64,000 nucleotides of DNA from Xanthobacteraceae bacterium (GCA_024508855.1 JANINJ010000042.1:1-64000), one strand, 5' to 3'; counted from the first letter of the stretch, positions 1 to 9,522 are shown. Made by a program: numbers and translations. Notes: generated by a model not told the origin, from the letters alone.

Positions 1-427
1 CGACGCCTCATGATGCGCCCCTCGCGAACGAGACACAAGGTATATATTCCTATATTGTGGAAATGTCAATCGGCTTCCATGTTGTGCTTAGGGCACCGAT
101 CTAGGCAGAAGCGGGTTCTGCTCCGAACCGAGCGGCCACCACCGCCAAACCCATATTTCCCGTGAGGTTCCCGCGAGCAAAATTGCCTTTGGTAACCTCG
201 CATTAACCATGGCAGGCGCTTGGTTGGAGCCGGGAAAGCACGTCGTTGGCCCTCGTTTTGACACGTTGGCAGGGGATGCAAGGTCCGGCTTTGGACGGGC
301 CCCCCATGTGACACTGCAAGGCTTGGCGTTGATGGACGGCGCTGCATGGCGCGTGAATTGCGGATGCCCGCAAAGGCGCGCGTTCCCGGGATGATTGGGG
401 AATACTTGCGTTGAGAGGATACCGCTT
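1..427. other. Non-coding leader upstream of tolQ
   Basis: I see no convincing gene here. The short open frames on both strands lack ribosome-binding sites and recognisable protein sequence. The first 60 bases include an AT-rich patch (around 40-57) that differs from the GC-rich surroundings. In many proteobacteria ybgC, a thioesterase gene, lies directly before tolQ. No such gene is visible, so the tol operon promoter probably lies in this interval. I could not place it by motif. Confidence 0.5.
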
Positions 428-1141
428 ATGAATCCGGCCGACGTGGCACAGTCAGCCTTGCCGCTGGCGTCCTCCGACGTTTCGCTGATCGCACTTTTCC
501 TGCAGGCTCACTGGATCGTGAAAACGGTCATGCTGGGACTGCTGGCCTGTTCCGTCTGGGTCTGGGCGATCGCGATCGACAAGATCCTGCTGTACGGGCG
601 CACCAAGCGGGCCATGGACCGGTTCGAACAGGCCTTCTGGTCGGGCGAGTCGATCGAGGAATTATATCGCACGCTGTCGACCCGGCCGACGCAATCGATG
701 GCCGCCTGTTTCGTCGCCGCGATGCGCGAATGGAAACGCTCGTTCGAAAGCCAGGCGCGTTCCTTCGCCGGATTGCAGATGCGTATCGAAAAAGTGATGA
801 ACGTCTCGATCTCGCGCGAGATCGAGCGATTGGAGCGGCGGCTGCTGGTGCTGGCGACGGTTGGCTCCGCGGGGCCGTTCGTCGGCCTGTTCGGCACCGT
901 CTGGGGCATCATGTCGAGCTTCCAGTCGATCGCCGCGTCGAAGAACACCTCGCTCGCCGTAGTGGCGCCGGGTATCGCGGAGGCGCTGTTCGCCACCGCA
1001 ATCGGCCTTATCGCCGCCATTCCCGCGACCATTTTCTATAACAAATTCACGTCAGAAGTGAATCGGCAGGCGCAGCGCCTGGAGGGATTTGCCGACGAAT
1101 TTTCCGCGATCCTGTCGCGCCAGATCGATGAGCGCGCGTAG
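428..1141 (+). CDS. tolQ: TolQ, proton-channel subunit of the Tol-Pal complex
   Basis: Inner-membrane subunit that, with TolR, uses the proton gradient to drive TolA and so supports outer-membrane constriction and integrity. The 237-residue product has the MotA/TolQ/ExbB layout: one membrane segment at about 30-50, a cytoplasmic loop, then two segments at about 137-160 and 178-198 with the family sequence [15 protein letters not shown] chose the ATG at 428. A TTG at 395 would add 11 residues that do not look like a TolQ N-terminus. It is the first gene of tolQRAB, with 39 bases before tolR. Confidence 0.95.
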   Translation: MNPADVAQSALPLASSDVSLIALFLQAHWIVKTVMLGLLACSVWVWAIAIDKILLYGRTKRAMDRFEQAFWSGESIEELYRTLSTRPTQSMAACFVAAMREWKRSFESQARSFAGLQMRIEKVMNVSISREIERLERRLLVLATVGSAGPFVGLFGTVWGIMSSFQSIAASKNTSLAVVAPGIAEALFATAIGLIAAIPATIFYNKFTSEVNRQAQRLEGFADEFSAILSRQIDERA

Positions 1142-1180
1142 TGATCCGCATTCCAACATTCGCTTTGTGAGATTTGATTC

Positions 1181-1633
1181 ATGGCGATGAACATGGCCGG
1201 AGCATCGGGAGGCGGCGGACGCGGCCGGCGTCGGCGCGCTGCTCCGATGGCAGAGATCAACGTGACGCCGATGGTCGACGTCATGCTGGTGTTGCTGATC
1301 ATCTTCATGGTGTCGGCGCCGTTGTTGACGGTGGGCGTACCGCTCGATCTGCCGCAGACCCAGGCTAAGAGCCTCGATCAGGACAAGAACCCGCTGACGC
1401 TTTCAGTGAATCTGAAAGGGCAGGTGTTCCTCAACGATACCGAGATTGCGATCGACGAACTGGTGCCGAAGCTGAAGGCGATCACCGAGGCGCGTGCGGG
1501 CCTCGACGAACGCATTTTCGTGCGCGGCGACAAGAAGGTCGATTACGGCACCGTCATGAAGGTGATGGGACGCCTGTCGGCGGCCGGCTTCAGGCGGGTC
1601 GCGCTGGTGACCGAGGTGGAGCAAGGAAGCTGA
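1181..1633 (+). CDS. tolR: TolR, ExbD/TolR-family inner-membrane protein
   Basis: Single-span partner of TolQ. The 150-residue protein has a Gly/Arg-rich cytoplasmic tail (1-22), the conserved INVTPMVDVMLVLLIIFMV membrane segment, and a periplasmic ExbD domain. Asp33 sits at the position of the proton-conducting aspartate of the family (Asp23 in E. coli). The gene ends one base before the GTG start of tolA, which implies co-translation. The start is the ATG at 1181; further ATGs at 1187 and 1193 are possible but would only trim the basic tail. Confidence 0.95.
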   Translation: MAMNMAGASGGGGRGRRRRAAPMAEINVTPMVDVMLVLLIIFMVSAPLLTVGVPLDLPQTQAKSLDQDKNPLTLSVNLKGQVFLNDTEIAIDELVPKLKAITEARAGLDERIFVRGDKKVDYGTVMKVMGRLSAAGFRRVALVTEVEQGS

Positions 1634-1634
1634 G

Positions 1635-2579
1635 GTGAAAGTCGACAAGACACTCGCCGCGTCTGTTGCCCTGCACGTTCTCGTGATCGGGTGGGGGCTG
1701 GTGTCGTTCTCGGCGCGCTCGCTCGAGGCGCCGCCGCCCGAGTCGATGCCGGTCGATATCATCTCGGCCGATCAATTGTCGAAGATCACCGCCGGCAGCA
1801 AGAACGGCGAGAAGGACAAGCCGAAGCCGCTGGTCGAGAAGGTCGCGGAAGCCAAGCCGGTGGACGACACGTCCGGCAAGGTGACCGAAAAGCCGGAAGT
1901 GAAGACCGAGGCCGCGCCCGAACCGCCGCCGAAGCCGGTCGAAAAGCCCGTCGAGAAAAAGCCCGACCCGCCGAAGCCGGTGGTCGAGCACAAGCCGAAG
2001 GACGAGCCCAAGCCGATCGAAAAGAAGCCCGATCCGCCGAAGGTCGATCCGATCGCGGAAGCGCTGAAGAAAGACGAATCCAAGAAGCCGAAGCCAAAGC
2101 CGCAGGCCAAGGCGGCTCCGCCGAAACCGCCGGAGCCGAAGCGCGAGCGTGTTTTCGACGAGTCGAAAATCGCAGCGCTGCTCGACAAGCGCGATCCGAC
2201 GCGCCATGCCGCAACCGGCGAAAGCCTGAATTCCACGGCATCGCTCGGTGCGTCGCGCGGGACGGCCAAGACGCTGTCGCAATCCGAACTGGATGCGTTG
2301 CGCGCGCGCCTGACCAAGCTGTGGAATGTCCAGGCCGGACTCGAGAAGCCCGAAGAGCTGATCGTCGACATCCGTATCCGCCTGACGCCGGACAAGCGTC
2401 TCGCCGCGCCGCCGGAAATCGTTTCTCATGGATCGTCGCCGCGCTATCGCGCTGCGGCGGATGCCGCCATGCGCGCCGTATTGCAGGCCCAGCCCTACGA
2501 CATGCTGCAGCCCCAAACTTACGATCAGTGGAAAGACATGATCGTGACATTCGATCCGCGTCAGATGTTCAATGGCTGA
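1635..2579 (+). CDS. tolA: TolA, envelope-spanning protein
   Basis: Links the TolQR motor to Pal and TolB at the outer membrane. The 314-residue sequence has the three TolA parts. An N-terminal membrane helix lies at about 8-26. A Pro/Lys/Glu-rich extended domain (about 50-175) is full of KPxxKP and PPKP repeats. A C-terminal globular domain (about 205-314) has the TonB-like ending. It starts with GTG immediately after tolR, with the tolR end AAGGAAGCTGAG serving as ribosome site. The linker is proline-rich, unlike the alanine-lysine helix of E. coli TolA. The assignment rests on gene order and architecture. Confidence 0.9.
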   Translation: MKVDKTLAASVALHVLVIGWGLVSFSARSLEAPPPESMPVDIISADQLSKITAGSKNGEKDKPKPLVEKVAEAKPVDDTSGKVTEKPEVKTEAAPEPPPKPVEKPVEKKPDPPKPVVEHKPKDEPKPIEKKPDPPKVDPIAEALKKDESKKPKPKPQAKAAPPKPPEPKRERVFDESKIAALLDKRDPTRHAATGESLNSTASLGASRGTAKTLSQSELDALRARLTKLWNVQAGLEKPEELIVDIRIRLTPDKRLAAPPEIVSHGSSPRYRAAADAAMRAVLQAQPYDMLQPQTYDQWKDMIVTFDPRQMFNG

Positions 2580-2612
2580 TGTTTTACCGATACCTTTGAA
2601 AATGAGCGAGCA

Positions 2613-3965
2613 ATGCCCGTAATGCCGTCCTCACGTTTCCCCTTCGCACTGAATCGCCGCCATGCCTTGCTCGGCGGCGCGGGCGTTGCCGCCGGTCTGC
2701 TGTTGCCGTCGCTGGCGAGCGCGCAAACGCGGCTGCAGGTTACAGAGGGCAATGTCGCGCCGCTGCCGATCGCCATTCCGAATTTCGTGCCGGGCACGCC
2801 CGGCGACAACGAGGTGAGCGCCGGCGTTGCGCAGGTCATCACCAATAATTTGCGGCGCAGCGGCCTGTTCGCACCGATCGATCAGGCGGCCTTCATCGAG
2901 AAGATCAACAACATCGACGTCCCGCCGCAATTCGCCAACTGGAAGAGCATCAACGCGCAGGCGCTGGTGACCGGCCGCATGACGAAGCAGGGCGACGGCC
3001 GGTTGAAAGCGGAATTCCGGCTGTGGGACGTCGCCGCGGGCCAGCAACTCACCGGCCAGCAGTATTTCACCTCGCCGGAATACTGGCGTCGCATCGCGCA
3101 TATCATCTCCGACCAGATCTACGAGCGTCTGACCGGCGAGAAGGGCTACTTCGACAGCCGCGTGGTTTTCGTCGACGAAAGCGGTCCGGCGCAGCACCGC
3201 GTCAAGCGGCTGGCGCTGATGGATCAGGACGGCGCCAACGTGCGCTACCTGACGCGCGGCGCCGACCTCGTGCTGACGCCGCGGTTCTCGCCGTCGACGC
3301 AGGAAATCACCTATATGGAATTCGGCCAGGGCGATCCGCGCGTCTATCTGTTCAACATCGAGACCGGTCAGCGCGAGATCGTCGGCAACTTCCCCGGCAT
3401 GTCGTTCGCGCCGCGCTTTTCGCCGGATGGCCAGCGCATCATCATGAGCCTGCAGCAGGGTGGCAATTCTAATCTCTATGTCATGGACCTGCGCTCGAAG
3501 TCGACCACGCGACTTACCGATACGCCGGCCATCGACACCTCGCCGTCCTATGCGCCGGATGGCGGCCGCATCTGCTTCGAATCCGATCGCGGCGGCAAGC
3601 CGCAGATCTACATCATGCCGGCCGGCGGCGGCGGCGCGCAGCGCATCTCGTTCGGTGACGGAAGCTATTCGACGCCGGTGTGGTCGCCGCGCGGCGACTA
3701 CATCGCCTTCACCAAGCAGGGCGGCGGCCAATTCGCCATCGGCATCATGAAGCCCGACGGCTCCGGCGAGCGCATCCTGACGTCGGGATTCCACAATGAA
3801 GGACCGACCTTCGCGCCGAACGGCCGCGTCGTGATGTTCTTCCGCGATCCGGGCGGCAACAGCGGTCCTTCGCTGTTCACGGTCGATATCTCGGGACGCA
3901 ACGAGCAGAAGGTGCCGACGCCGGGATTCGCGTCCGATCCGGCCTGGTCGCCGCTGTTGTCGTAA
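2613..3965 (+). CDS. tolB: TolB, periplasmic beta-propeller of Tol-Pal
   Basis: Periplasmic protein that binds Pal and the TolA C-terminus. The 450-residue product has an N-terminal alpha/beta domain (about 40-170) followed by WD40-like PD40 propeller repeats, seen as recurring [16 protein letters not shown] and WSPRGDYI motifs. The leader (1-37) contains NRRHALLGG followed by a hydrophobic stretch and ASAQ. This resembles a twin-arginine signal rather than a plain Sec signal. It lies 33 bases after tolA. The next gene begins 185 bases downstream and is not pal, which is unusual. Confidence 0.95.
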   Translation: MPVMPSSRFPFALNRRHALLGGAGVAAGLLLPSLASAQTRLQVTEGNVAPLPIAIPNFVPGTPGDNEVSAGVAQVITNNLRRSGLFAPIDQAAFIEKINNIDVPPQFANWKSINAQALVTGRMTKQGDGRLKAEFRLWDVAAGQQLTGQQYFTSPEYWRRIAHIISDQIYERLTGEKGYFDSRVVFVDESGPAQHRVKRLALMDQDGANVRYLTRGADLVLTPRFSPSTQEITYMEFGQGDPRVYLFNIETGQREIVGNFPGMSFAPRFSPDGQRIIMSLQQGGNSNLYVMDLRSKSTTRLTDTPAIDTSPSYAPDGGRICFESDRGGKPQIYIMPAGGGGAQRISFGDGSYSTPVWSPRGDYIAFTKQGGGQFAIGIMKPDGSGERILTSGFHNEGPTFAPNGRVVMFFRDPGGNSGPSLFTVDISGRNEQKVPTPGFASDPAWSPLLS

Positions 3966-4150
3966 ACGAATGGTTAACCGGTTCAACTACGGCGTGCAGA
4001 GTACGATCGCGACGAACCCTATCGGGTTGAAATAGTGTTCGTATCTCCATGTTTCGATGAACTCGCCAACGTATTGGTAACGATATTCCCTCAGAAAGAC
4101 TTCATCTGCGCACGGTAAAATTTGCTCCGAACAGGACCTGCGCGCTCCGG

Positions 4151-6481
4151 ATGCAGTTGATAGATCAAAATAAATCTCTGGATCAGACCATGTCGCCGAC
4201 GATCTACGCGGCGCTGGTCGATTCGTTGTTCCAGAATCCTGCACCGATGTTTGCGGGCGCGGTGACGGCTGCGATCGCTGCCGTCCTGACCGCCGTGAAG
4301 ACCGGCGATCAATTCCTGTGGCCTTGTGCGCTGCTGTTGATCGCGATCGGTGCGATACGCACGCTGGATATGCGCAAGTACAGCCAGCGCACGTCGCCGC
4401 TGACGGCGGACGAAGCGGCGCGCTGGGAAGTTCGCTATCAGATCGGTGCGATGCTTTATGCGGTCGCGCTGGGCATCTGGTGCATCGTCGCGCTGCTCGG
4501 CAGCGACGATCCGGTTGCGCACATGATCTGTACGTCGGTGACGCTCGGCTATATGGCGGCCGGCGCGGGGCGTACGTATGGAAGGCCGTGGATCTTTCAT
4601 CTCCAGATATTGCTGGCCTGCGGATCGTTGTCCGTGGCGCTGACGTTGCACGGCAATTTCTATTACATCTGTCTGGCATTCCTGAACGTGCTGTTCTTCA
4701 TCGGCCTGAAGCACATCACGACGAGCTTGCAGAAGATTTTCGTGCGCGCACTGATCGCGCGCGAGCGCGAGGCGGCGATTGCCGGCCAGTTCGACACCGC
4801 CTTGAACAACATGCCGCACGGTTTGTGCATGTTCGCGGCGGATGGCCGTCTCGCCGTCATGAATAACCGCTTCAGCGAGATGATGGGGTTGTATGGCGAC
4901 TTCGTTCGCCGCCGCGCCCATGCCCTCGAAATCGTCACCGGCTGCGTCAGCACCGGCGGGGTGTCGGAATCCAGCGCCAAGCTCATCCTCTCGGAAATCG
5001 AAAACGCGAAGGCCGGCGAAATCGTCTCGGTCAGCCCGAGCCTGACCGACGGCCGTGCGATGTCCTGGACGTTCCAGCCGATGGCGGACGGCGGCAGCGT
5101 CGTGCTGGTCGAGGACATCACCGAGCGGCGCAACGCCGAGGCGAAGATCACGCATCTGGCGCGATACGATGAACTGACGGGCCTGCCCAATCGCGTCAAT
5201 TTCCGCGATGAGATCGAGCGGCTGCTGGCGGCTTCCCGCGGATCGACATTGTCGTCCGCGCTGCATTTCATCGATCTCGATCAGTTCAAGCAGGTCAACG
5301 ATACGCTGGGCCATCCATGCGGCGACCGGCTGTTGTGCATGGTTGCCGACCGCTTACGCGAAATGTTGCGGCCGGACGATTTCATCGCACGGTTCGGCGG
5401 CGATGAGTTCGTCGTGTTCCAGCAGAACATCGATTCCAACGAAGACGCGGCCAGCCTGGCGCGCCGGATCGTCGATCGGCTGAGCGAGCGTTACGAGATC
5501 GACCGTCATCTGGTGGAGATCGGCGCCAGCATCGGCATTGCGATGACATGGCCGGGTGTGAGCGCGGACGTGCTGCTCAAGAACGCGGACATGGCGCTCT
5601 ATCGTGCCAAGGCCGACGGACGCGGCACCTTCTGCTTCTTCCACGAGGAAATGGCGCAGACCGTGGAAGCGCGGCGCATCCTCGAACTGGATTTGCGGCG
5701 GGCGCTCGCCAACGAGGAATTCGAGCTGTTCTATCAGCCGCTGGTCAATCTCAAGTCCGGCCGGATCACGACCTGCGAGGCGCTGCTGCGCTGGAATCAT
5801 CCGGAGCGCGGTACCGTATCTCCGGTCGATATCATCCCGGTCGCGGAGGATATGGGCCTGATCATCGACCTCGGCCGCTGGATCCTGCGCAAGGCGTGCA
5901 TGGAATGTATGAAGTGGCCTGCTGGCGTCAGTGTGGCGGTGAACTTCTCGTCGCAGCAATTCCATCAGCGCGATGTGTTGAGCGAAGTGCGCTACGCGCT
6001 CGAAGTATCCGGATTGCCGGCGCACCGGCTTGAAATCGAAATCACCGAGTCCTCGCTGTTGCGCAATACGCAGTGGACGCACGATGCCCTGGCGCAACTG
6101 AAGGCCGCGGGCGTGCGAATTTCGCTGGACGATTTCGGCACCGGCTATTCGAGCCTGAGCTATCTCCACAACTTCCCGCTCAACAAGGTGAAGATCGATC
6201 GCTCCTTCCTGGAGGGCATCGATACCGATCGGCCGCTGACGCTGCTGCGTGGCGTCGCGCGGTTGAGTGCCGATCTCGGCATGTCGGTGGTGGTCGAAGG
6301 CATCGAGACCAACGAGCAGCTTGAACTCATCAGCGCCGACGGCACGGTGACCGAGGCGCAGGGTTATCTCTTCAGCCGGCCCGTACCGGCCGCGCGCGTC
6401 CGCCAGTTGCTCGACGCTTCCCATGGGCGTCGCCTGCCTGAAGGTAACCTGCTGACGCTGCCATCGCGATCGATGGCGTAA
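4151..6481 (+). CDS. Membrane-bound GGDEF-EAL cyclic-di-GMP enzyme
   Basis: Likely makes and/or breaks down the second messenger cyclic-di-GMP. The 776-residue protein has a hydrophobic N-terminal region of several membrane helices (about 25-185), a PAS-like domain (about 215-330), then GGDEF and EAL domains. The GGDEF motif at about 416 is intact and preceded by RPDD at the inhibitory-site position. The EAL domain keeps EALLRW (about 542), NFSSQQF, EITESSLL, DDFGTGYSSLSYL, KIDRSF and VVEGIET, so both active sites look competent. Position between tolB and pal suggests signalling linked to the envelope or division, but that is inference. The ligand of the sensor part is unknown. Confidence 0.92.
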   Translation: MQLIDQNKSLDQTMSPTIYAALVDSLFQNPAPMFAGAVTAAIAAVLTAVKTGDQFLWPCALLLIAIGAIRTLDMRKYSQRTSPLTADEAARWEVRYQIGAMLYAVALGIWCIVALLGSDDPVAHMICTSVTLGYMAAGAGRTYGRPWIFHLQILLACGSLSVALTLHGNFYYICLAFLNVLFFIGLKHITTSLQKIFVRALIAREREAAIAGQFDTALNNMPHGLCMFAADGRLAVMNNRFSEMMGLYGDFVRRRAHALEIVTGCVSTGGVSESSAKLILSEIENAKAGEIVSVSPSLTDGRAMSWTFQPMADGGSVVLVEDITERRNAEAKITHLARYDELTGLPNRVNFRDEIERLLAASRGSTLSSALHFIDLDQFKQVNDTLGHPCGDRLLCMVADRLREMLRPDDFIARFGGDEFVVFQQNIDSNEDAASLARRIVDRLSERYEIDRHLVEIGASIGIAMTWPGVSADVLLKNADMALYRAKADGRGTFCFFHEEMAQTVEARRILELDLRRALANEEFELFYQPLVNLKSGRITTCEALLRWNHPERGTVSPVDIIPVAEDMGLIIDLGRWILRKACMECMKWPAGVSVAVNFSSQQFHQRDVLSEVRYALEVSGLPAHRLEIEITESSLLRNTQWTHDALAQLKAAGVRISLDDFGTGYSSLSYLHNFPLNKVKIDRSFLEGIDTDRPLTLLRGVARLSADLGMSVVVEGIETNEQLELISADGTVTEAQGYLFSRPVPAARVRQLLDASHGRRLPEGNLLTLPSRSMA

Positions 6482-6624
6482 TTTTCCATCCCTAATCTAT
6501 CGGTCCGGCCGCCTCATTTCAGCCGTGGAAGTTAACCTTACCACCGCGATACCTTTGCACTTGATTTAAGAAAGCATTAACTTTTAACGATCAGTGCGTA
6601 TGCGTGACGGCTAAGGAGGCCCGA

Positions 6625-7368
6625 ATGAGTCCGGCTCTACAAACAAAAAGCCGTCCCTTTGAACGCGGCATAGAGCTTCTCGACAGAGTGGACTATCGTT
6701 TGGCGGAAACCGAGGCCGATAAGGAGGCCATATACCGGTTGCGCTATCGCGCCTACCTCAATGAAGGGGCGATTGAGCCGAATTCCGAGCGGATGGTCAC
6801 CGATCGCTTCGACGAGATGAAGAACTCGTGGGTGTTCGGCGTCTACATCGACGGCGGGCTTGCGAGTTCCATCCGCATCAGCGTGGCCACCCCCGCTTTC
6901 CCAACCTCTCCATCGGTCGACGTGTTTTCGGATATCCTCGGACCGGAGCTCGAACGGGGCATGACGATCGTCGATCCGACGCGCTTCGTCGCCGATCCGG
7001 CGCGCGCGAGCGGATTTCCGGAACTTCCGTATGTAACCGTTCGGTTGGGATACGTGGCGTGCGGATATTTCAACGCTGATATCGGACTGGCCACGGTTCG
7101 CGCCGAACACCGGGCGTTCTATCGTCGGGTTTTCCTGCAGGAATCCTGGTGTGAGCCACGAATATTCCCGGGATTGCTCAAGCCGGTCGGGCTGATGGCC
7201 GCACGGTATCGCACGACCCGCGAAGGCGTATTCCAGCGCTTCCCCTATATGCGCTCGAGCTATTTCGAGCGGCGCATGTTGTTCGAGCGCAATCCGGGGC
7301 GGGAAGTGCCGGTCCCGGCTCTGGCCGATTGCATGTCGGATCGTCCCTCGATCGTTCCGCGTTCCTGA
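6625..7368 (+). CDS. N-acyl amino acid synthase-like GNAT protein (FeeM type)
   Basis: Resembles the FeeM / exosortase-associated acyltransferase family, related to LuxI-type autoinducer synthases. These join an acyl chain from acyl carrier protein to an amino acid or similar amine. The 247-residue product has the family N-terminus (IYRLRYRAYLNEGAIEPN), an acidic DRFDEMKNSWVFGVY segment, the SSIRISV strand with its arginine, and the GNAT-like core TIVDPTRFVAD. The start is the ATG at 6625 because AAGGAGG lies five bases upstream; a GTG at 6604 would put that site inside the gene. Substrate is unknown. It follows the c-di-GMP enzyme by 143 bases. Confidence 0.75.
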   Translation: MSPALQTKSRPFERGIELLDRVDYRLAETEADKEAIYRLRYRAYLNEGAIEPNSERMVTDRFDEMKNSWVFGVYIDGGLASSIRISVATPAFPTSPSVDVFSDILGPELERGMTIVDPTRFVADPARASGFPELPYVTVRLGYVACGYFNADIGLATVRAEHRAFYRRVFLQESWCEPRIFPGLLKPVGLMAARYRTTREGVFQRFPYMRSSYFERRMLFERNPGREVPVPALADCMSDRPSIVPRS

Positions 7369-7626
7369 CCAAGCCTTTAACATCGCGACCGTATTGATTT
7401 GATCGGAACCACGGTTTCACGGATCTGCTCCGTGGACTGTGGCTTTTCGCGCTGCATTCACCGTCACGCCACATTTGCAACCCATTAACTATCCCGGCTG
7501 GTTTTCCCGGATTGTGGGCATTTGACCGGGTTCGGCAACATCTCATCAAGGTTGACGGAACGTTCGCTTAACCAACGCCCTGTAGACCGGGTCATCATAT
7601 GAATCGTGAGCGTGGAGGCTCCGGGA

Positions 7627-8121
7627 ATGAGACATCAAATGCGAATCCTCCAGGGATTGAAGCTGGCTGCGGTGCTCGTTGTGGCGCTGTCGATGGGGGC
7701 CTGCGCCAACAAGAACGGCATGGGTGCCGATGGCGCCATGGCCGGGGCCGCCACACCGGGCAGCCAACAGGATTTCGTGGTCAATGTCGGCGACCGGGTC
7801 TTCTTTGAAAGCGACCAGACGGATCTGACCCCGCAAGCGATCGCGACGCTTGAAAAGCAGGTTCAGTGGCTGCAGACCTACAACCGCTATTCCTTCACCA
7901 TCGAAGGTCACGCCGACGAACGCGGCACCCGCGAATACAATATCGCGCTGGGTGCGCGGCGTGCACAGTCGGTTCGTTCGTTCTTCATCTCGCGCGGCAT
8001 CCCCGCGCAGCGCATGCGGACGATCTCCTACGGCAAGGAACGGCCGGTGGCGGTGTGTAACGACATTTCGTGCTGGTCGCAGAACCGGCGCGCGGTCACC
8101 GTCCTCAACGCCAGTTCCTGA
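7627..8121 (+). CDS. pal: Pal, peptidoglycan-associated lipoprotein
   Basis: Outer-membrane lipoprotein that anchors the outer membrane to peptidoglycan and is the target of TolAB. The 164-residue precursor has a lipobox LSMGAC with Cys26 as the lipidated residue, a short linker, and an OmpA-like domain with the meso-diaminopimelate-binding signature GHADERGTREYN...GARRAQSV. I place the start at ATG 7627, with GGAGG eight bases upstream. An in-frame ATG at 7639 also works. A strong terminator follows at once. It is separated from tolB by 3.66 kb. Confidence 0.95.
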   Translation: MRHQMRILQGLKLAAVLVVALSMGACANKNGMGADGAMAGAATPGSQQDFVVNVGDRVFFESDQTDLTPQAIATLEKQVQWLQTYNRYSFTIEGHADERGTREYNIALGARRAQSVRSFFISRGIPAQRMRTISYGKERPVAVCNDISCWSQNRRAVTVLNASS

Positions 8122-8144
8122 CGGGACGGATGATCCGGAATTCG

Positions 8145-8173
8145 CCGGCGCCCTAGGGCGCCGGTTTTGTTTT
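8145..8173 (+). terminator. Rho-independent terminator after pal
   Basis: A perfect stem CCGGCGCCC / GGGCGCCGG with a two-base loop (TA) is followed by TTTTGTTTT. It begins 24 bases after the pal stop and should end the upstream transcript, leaving cpoB to its own promoter. Confidence 0.85.
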
Positions 8174-8352
8174 GAGCGATAGGAAACGAAACGCTCGGCA
8201 TGCCGGTCGACGCATCTTCGACAAGTGATCCGGCTCGGTTCAATTCCGTGCCAGAATGGCGCCGAATGCTTTGCTCCAGTCACATTTTTGGCGTACTCCA
8301 GCATTCATGGTGACGCGCCTCCAGAGTGGCGCAACTTCTTCGACAGGCGAAA

Positions 8353-9381
8353 ATGTCAGTCAGATTTTCCACGACCGCGCTTGCCAGCCTCGCGCGGATC
8401 ACCGTGATGGCGACGGCCATTGCGGCCGCGTTTCCGGCGATGGCTCAACAGCAGTATGGCGATGATTCCGATCCGTCGATGCGGGTCGAGCAACTGGAAA
8501 ACCAGTTGCGCCAGCTGACCGGCCAGAACGAAGAGCTGCAGCATCGCAACCAGGTGCTCGAGCAGCAGCTTCGCCAGCTTCAGGGTGGAGCGCCGGCCGG
8601 TCAGGCCGCGGCACCCGCGCAGCCGGCGCCGCCGAGCAATCAGGCCTATGGTCAGCCGCAGCGGCCCCCGGCCTACGAGCGGCCGCAGCCGACCTACGAC
8701 CAGCGGCCTGTCTATAACGACCAGCAGCCGGCACCGATCGTGCAGGAGCCGGCCCAGGCGCAGTCGCAGGGCCGCGGCGATGCTTTCGACCCCAACCGCA
8801 ACCCGAACGCACCGGGCGTGCCCCGCGCACTCGGCGGCGGTCAGTTGCCGATGCGGGAAGGATCGATCGGGGCTCCCGGCGGTCGCGACGCCGGCCAGCC
8901 GCTCAATCTCTCGAACGTTGGCGGAGCGGGGCAGCCGGGCGGCGCGATGCCTCCGGCCAGTGGAGACTCGGGAGCGCTCACCACGGCGCCGCCGTCGCAA
9001 ACGCCGAAAGACGAATTCGATCTCGGCATCGGCTACATGCAGCGCAAGGACTACGCGCTCGCCGAAGAGACCATGCGTAACTTCGCTCGCCGTTATCCCA
9101 ACGATCCGCAAGTCGCGGATTCGCAATATTGGCTGGGCGAGAGTTTCTTCCAGCGGCAGAAATATCGCGAGGCCGCCGAAGCCTTCCTGGCGGTGACGTC
9201 GAAGTACGACACGTCGGCAAAGGCGCCGGATGCCTTGCTGCGGCTTGGGCAGTCGCTTGCTGCGTTGAAGGAAAAGGAAGCGGCGTGCGCAGCGCTGGGC
9301 GAAGTCGCCCGCAAATATCCGCGGGCCTCGCGTGGCGTCAAGCAGGCGGTCGATCGCGAGCAAAAGCGGGTGAAGTGCTGA
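8353..9381 (+). CDS. cpoB: CpoB/YbgF, Tol-Pal-associated periplasmic protein
   Basis: Periplasmic coordinator of Tol-Pal function with septal peptidoglycan synthesis. The 342-residue product has a signal peptide ending AMA (cleavage after about residue 31), then a short coiled coil (MRVEQLENQLRQL..., about 39-75) that trimerises in homologues. A long Pro/Gln/Gly-rich linker (about 80-220) follows, and a C-terminal TPR domain (about 225-340, DEFDLGIGYMQRKDYALAEE, PDALLRLGQSLAAL). I prefer ATG 8353 to the GTG at 8326 because the signal peptide then starts normally. The linker is longer than in E. coli. Confidence 0.92.
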   Translation: MSVRFSTTALASLARITVMATAIAAAFPAMAQQQYGDDSDPSMRVEQLENQLRQLTGQNEELQHRNQVLEQQLRQLQGGAPAGQAAAPAQPAPPSNQAYGQPQRPPAYERPQPTYDQRPVYNDQQPAPIVQEPAQAQSQGRGDAFDPNRNPNAPGVPRALGGGQLPMREGSIGAPGGRDAGQPLNLSNVGGAGQPGGAMPPASGDSGALTTAPPSQTPKDEFDLGIGYMQRKDYALAEETMRNFARRYPNDPQVADSQYWLGESFFQRQKYREAAEAFLAVTSKYDTSAKAPDALLRLGQSLAALKEKEAACAALGEVARKYPRASRGVKQAVDREQKRVKC

Positions 9382-9411
9382 GCCTTCGGTGCTTCCCACT
9401 TTTCGGGATCA

Positions 9412-9522
9412 TGCTCTAGAGCGTTTTCAAGCGAAGTGGATGCCGGTTCGCGTGAAGAAAACGCGTCACATCAAAATCATAGAGCCCCGGTTCTGATTCC
9501 ATCAGAACCGGAAAGGCTCTAG
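9412..9522. repeat. Palindromic intergenic repeat
   Basis: Contains GCTCTAGAGC, a GTTTTC...GAAAAC arm pair, and a nested hairpin in which AGAGCC and GGCTCT flank CCGGTTCTGAT and ATCAGAACCGG. The CAAAGTGGATGCCGG core recurs in part near 58106. Such elements are common between genes in Bradyrhizobium relatives. It also separates cpoB from tilS and could act as a terminator. Confidence 0.7.

Noticed and set aside
66-394. Two short open frames before tolQ
   Set aside because: They overlap on opposite strands, lack ribosome-binding sites and have no protein-like composition.
1590-2516. A 308-codon minus-strand frame opposite tolA
   Set aside because: It mirrors the repetitive Pro/Lys codons of tolA and has Arg/Leu-rich shadow composition.
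9412-9522. Possible structured small RNA or tRNA
   Set aside because: The hairpins match the pattern of interspersed palindromic repeats and show no cloverleaf or promoter; a related partial copy occurs near 58100.
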